NCBI GenBank assembly: GCA_017303555.1
Contig: JAFLCN010000011.1
Span: forward strand, 1 to 64,000
DNA length: 64,000 bases
Reading direction: 5' to 3'
Origin: Planctomycetota bacterium
GTDB lineage: Bacteria; Planctomycetota; Phycisphaerae; Phycisphaerales; UBA1924
Shown piece after piece: positions 61,280 to 64,000 of the stretch; position 1 is the stretch's first letter; each line of letters begins with the position of its first letter. The notes beneath the pieces are model-generated. The model was not told the origin of the DNA, did not search any database, and was given only the letters and a program-made list of their open reading frames with translations. A program made the translations under genes and the position numbers.

Positions 61280-63532
61280 CTACCGCGATCGCGTTGCCGA
61301 CCGTGCTTCGGCGGGTTCGGTTCGAGCGGAAGCCTGGCCCCGCAAGGCCGTTTCGGTTCGCGACGCGATATCCACAAGTTCCGACATGACGCGGCGTTGT
61401 GTTTCCGCGAACTTCTCGATCGCGTCCGAGGCGGCGCCGAGAATCTGGTCGTATTCCCGCCACGCCGGTGTCTCGCGGAAGATCAGCCCGCCCAGATTCG
61501 TCTCCCCGTCAGGCCCCGGGAACGGAGACTTCACGCCGCCGAGATCCTGGCGCAGCCCGATGACCGCATCGCGCAGCGTGTCGGTGAGCGGGCGGAAGAC
61601 TTCGCGGGCTTTGTCCTTCATCCCCGCATCATCCACGTACGGCAGGAGCAACAGCGTCCGCTGAAAGTTCTCCCGCAACTGCTTCATCTGCGGAAAGGCC
61701 CGGCGAAGCCCGGCTTCGGCCTTCACGAGCACCTGTGCCCGCGCGAGCAGCTTGGGCGCGTCGGGAAAACGCTTCTCGATTCCCGGCACGGCGAGCATCC
61801 GCAGGTTGGCGGTGACGCGTGCCGCCCCGGCATCGAGCGCATCATCGATCGTGGCCGACGTTTTCGAGGCGATCTCGATCGCCTTGTCTTTCGCGGTCGC
61901 CATCGATCGCGCGTTCGAGAAGTTGAATTGAAACTCCTTCTTGATGGAGGAGATCCCCAGCCCAAAGACGGTCGGCGCCGCTTCGGATTGCAGCAGTGTT
62001 CGATCCGACGCGAGGTATTGGTCCATCACGCCCGCCGCCGCGGGCCCCGCGGCGGACAGAGTTTGCCGGGCCGCTCGGACTCTTTCCCAGCAGGCTTTGG
62101 GGTCGGATGGCGGTTCGATAGAGTCCATCCGAAGCGTGAGAGGTCTCCAATCCGCCGGTTCGAAGCCCAGGAACGCCGGGACTGCCGCGGCCCGGGCGTC
62201 TTCTTCCTCGTGCGATCCGAAGAGATCCGCGGCCCGGACGAACGTGGCCGAGAAGATGAACTCGCCCACCCGCTCCTTGAAGAATGCGTAAGAGGCTTTC
62301 TTGCTCGCATCGGCGAAGTTGGTGAAGAGCGCGGTCGCGGGTTCATCCAGCCGGAAAACACCATTCTCTTCGAGCGCGTTCATGGCGCGGATGCGGACGC
62401 CTGTCGCCGGGTGCGTGTCGAACCAGCCGGTGTGCGTGTCCTCGGCGGCGCGCTTGATGTTCGCCTTGGCATCGGGCGAGAGCCGCCGAGCGGTGGAGGC
62501 GACCAGCGCCGGAAAATCCTCCGGCAGCGTTCGGTTCTTCCATTGCTCGGCGATCTTGGTGTCCGCGAGCCGCTGCGCCTCGGCCAGCCCCAGCATCTTC
62601 GTCCAGGATTCGGTCGCGGCCTTGCTTCCCACAAAGCGTGCCTGGTGCGCATCGGCATCGAATTCCATGCGTCTCCCCATGATGCGGGAAACGCCGAACC
62701 CGAAAAAGAACACGGCCTTGAGGACCAGGCGCGCGATCCCGATGCAGATGCTCAGCACCACTCCGATGATGACGATCGAGGGCGTCTCCGACTTCATCAT
62801 GCCGGCGATGCCCTCATCGATGCCGCCCCGGTCGTATGCCGCGATCCCCATCCAGCGGCTCATGCGGTTGAGAATCCCCGTCGCCCGCATGCCGGCGCCT
62901 TGCGAGAAATGCCCGAATTCGTGCGCGAGGATTCCTGCGAAGGCCGTCGCGTTCAATCCCGCAACCAGCGGCAGGCCGATGTGCAGCGCAAGCCGCCGGC
63001 GGCCGAGAAGCCCGAAGCCCCCTCCGAGCAATTGTGCCGCGGCGTTGACGTTGCAATCGATGAAGATCCGCTCCGGCACGGGCGCGCCCATCGTGTTGCA
63101 GACCGATTCCACGAAGGCGAACAAGCGGGGTTCTTCCCGCGGGAAAACCTCGATCGCGTCGTCGTCGCTGGTGCCGCTGAAAAGAAAGAGCAGGGGGCGC
63201 AGCAGGAACAGGATGAGCACGACGCCGGCGATGCCGGGAAGCAAGTAGGCGAGCAGCAGGAGCAGGATCGCACGCCCTCCGGCGCGGGTGTTCAACATCC
63301 CGGCGTCGTGGGTGAAGTGCCAGTACACGAGCCACCCGATCGCGCCGATCGAGGCGAGATACAACAGTGGCATAAGCGTCATGAACAACGCGGAGGCGAA
63401 GAGCGCGAACTGATACCCCGGCGCACGCCAGACCGGCTTCCACCGCCCGGTAAACGCCTTCGCAAACATCGCGGCCGAACCTTCCATGTGGCCGTCGGCG
63501 GATGCAATATGTGTTGCTTCTTCTGCACGCAT
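61280..63532 (-). CDS. M48-family zinc metallopeptidase, membrane-bound
   Basis: 750 aa. Two or more transmembrane helices in the first 120 residues (FALFASALFMTLMPLLYLAS, LLLLLAYLLPGIAGVVLILF). The catalytic HEFGH is at about 204-208 (GILAHEFGHFSQGAG), with EFDADAHQARFVG as the third-ligand region. It could be HtpX/Oma1-like in membrane protein quality control. I chose the ATG at 63532 because a promoter (63559-63587) would start the transcript after the longer ATG at 63568, and GGGGA lies 7 nt before 63532. The C-terminal half is helical and unrecognised. Confidence 0.85.
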   Translation of the reverse strand: MRAEEATHIASADGHMEGSAAMFAKAFTGRWKPVWRAPGYQFALFASALFMTLMPLLYLASIGAIGWLVYWHFTHDAGMLNTRAGGRAILLLLLAYLLPGIAGVVLILFLLRPLLFLFSGTSDDDAIEVFPREEPRLFAFVESVCNTMGAPVPERIFIDCNVNAAAQLLGGGFGLLGRRRLALHIGLPLVAGLNATAFAGILAHEFGHFSQGAGMRATGILNRMSRWMGIAAYDRGGIDEGIAGMMKSETPSIVIIGVVLSICIGIARLVLKAVFFFGFGVSRIMGRRMEFDADAHQARFVGSKAATESWTKMLGLAEAQRLADTKIAEQWKNRTLPEDFPALVASTARRLSPDAKANIKRAAEDTHTGWFDTHPATGVRIRAMNALEENGVFRLDEPATALFTNFADASKKASYAFFKERVGEFIFSATFVRAADLFGSHEEEDARAAAVPAFLGFEPADWRPLTLRMDSIEPPSDPKACWERVRAARQTLSAAGPAAAGVMDQYLASDRTLLQSEAAPTVFGLGISSIKKEFQFNFSNARSMATAKDKAIEIASKTSATIDDALDAGAARVTANLRMLAVPGIEKRFPDAPKLLARAQVLVKAEAGLRRAFPQMKQLRENFQRTLLLLPYVDDAGMKDKAREVFRPLTDTLRDAVIGLRQDLGGVKSPFPGPDGETNLGGLIFRETPAWREYDQILGAASDAIEKFAETQRRVMSELVDIASRTETALRGQASARTEPAEARSATRSR

Positions 63533-63558
63533 TGTGATGTCCCCGATTCGAGCATCAC

Positions 63559-63587
63559 ATATTGCCATACTCGATCAAACTTGTAAA
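63559..63587 (-). promoter_or_regulatory. Promoter of the M48 peptidase gene
   Basis: On the minus strand TTTACA (63582-63587), 17 nt, CAATAT (63559-63564); predicted start of transcription near 63552. Confidence 0.5.
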
Positions 63588-63621
63588 GCGAGCCGCCTTC
63601 ACCCCGGGTTATCATCCCGCC

Positions 63622-64000
63622 ATGACCGCCCGCAAGGAAGCCAAGCTCATCGATGGCGTCGCGCTCTCTGCCCACGTTCGGGCCGGACTGGCGGCACGCG
63701 TTTCAGCCCTTCGCGAGCGGGGGAAGACCGTTCGCCTCGATGCGGTTCTTGTTGATTCCGGAGATTCCGCGGCACGCGTCTACGCCGACAACCAGGCCAA
63801 GACCTGCGCCGCGCTGGGTATCGAATACAAGTTGCACCTGCTTCCGGCCGGCGCCGCCTACGACGACATCGCCGGACGCGTCCTGTTGCTCAACACCGAA
63901 GACGCGGTCCACGCGATCATGCTGCACATGCCTCTGCCCGAAGGCGTTGACGCCTATCGCGTGCAGCGCCTCATCGCGCCCGAGAAAGACGTCGAAGGTG
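63622..64000 (+). CDS. folD: FolD-like methylenetetrahydrofolate dehydrogenase/cyclohydrolase, 3' end outside window
   Basis: 126 codons visible from an ATG at 63622. The first residues KLIDGVALSAHVR, then VYADNQAKTCAALGI and MLHMPLPEGVD, VQRLIAPEKDVEG align with FolD, which interconverts methylene- and formyl-tetrahydrofolate. The key tyrosine is kept (Y54), but the catalytic Lys of the Y-x-x-x-K motif is Gln (Q58) and the Gln of VQLPLP is His (H102). So this may be a divergent paralogue with changed activity. The NADP-binding half is not in view. Confidence 0.85.
   Translation, partial: MTARKEAKLIDGVALSAHVRAGLAARVSALRERGKTVRLDAVLVDSGDSAARVYADNQAKTCAALGIEYKLHLLPAGAAYDDIAGRVLLLNTEDAVHAIMLHMPLPEGVDAYRVQRLIAPEKDVEG

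Overview
The window has two parts. Positions 1 to about 49.2 kb are the right-hand portion of a large integrated prophage whose left end lies outside the window. Positions 49.56 to 64 kb are ordinary chromosome. The DNA is GC-rich with strong G/C preference at third codon positions. The host genes and several prophage-linked families (the recombinase, DUF2924 and small HTH gene set, and a HARE-HTH protein) make a Planctomycetota host, perhaps Phycisphaerae-like, my best guess. This rests on family recognition, not on a phylogeny.

Phage layout, read leftward on the minus strand from the right end: a small 68-aa gene, a DUF2924 protein, a serine recombinase and a ParB-like HTH protein (46.4-49.15 kb); XRE repressor, ImmA/IrrE peptidase and two unknown large proteins (30.4-33.7 kb); a sigma-like factor (29.6-30.2 kb); a recombination and replication operon with a Sak4-like ATPase, DUF669, RusA, SF2 helicase, prim-pol/DUF3987 and HNH (22.1-29.4 kb); a ParB-methylase fusion (20.6-21.9 kb); small and large terminase subunits and an NrdR-type zinc ribbon (15.6-18.3 kb); then portal, a protease-capsid fusion, head-tail proteins, tail tube, tail chaperones with a likely -1 frameshift, tape measure, tail-tip proteins and a Ser/Gly-rich terminal protein (1-13.8 kb). 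This gene set is that of a tailed, siphovirus-like temperate phage.

Three blocks run the other way, on the plus strand, and look like cargo or early lysogenic genes: an AbiEi/AbiEii type IV toxin-antitoxin pair set between terminase and portal (14.0-15.5 kb), a cluster of small proteins ending in a HARE-HTH protein (18.4-20.6 kb), and a complete type 3 BREX phage-defence operon, brxF-brxC-pglX-brxHII-pglZ-brxA (33.8-46.5 kb). The BREX operon is divergent from the XRE/ImmA genes. The two transcripts have consensus-like promoters whose -10 boxes overlap, next to a GGTCAAA-N3-TTTGACC palindrome, so one repressor site could set both.

A 40-bp motif occurs three times in the phage part (13831, 29561, 49191), each time just upstream of a leftward transcription unit in the same orientation. 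I read it as a phage-specific promoter or operator. The least explained material is the XRE-ImmA-395 aa-323 aa cassette beside BREX, this motif, the hairpins ahead of the sigma-like gene, and an 18-bp inverted repeat at the end of the primase gene.

The chromosome part starts with an initiator tRNA-fMet gene (minus strand, own promoter and terminators), followed by a nucleotidyltransferase, purD, a DUF4340 protein, a class I glutamine amidotransferase, a PH-domain membrane protein, a DUF190 protein, a small unknown gene, a lipoprotein, an RDD membrane protein, a CYTH protein, ligA, an M48 peptidase and the start of a folD-like gene with two catalytic residues changed.
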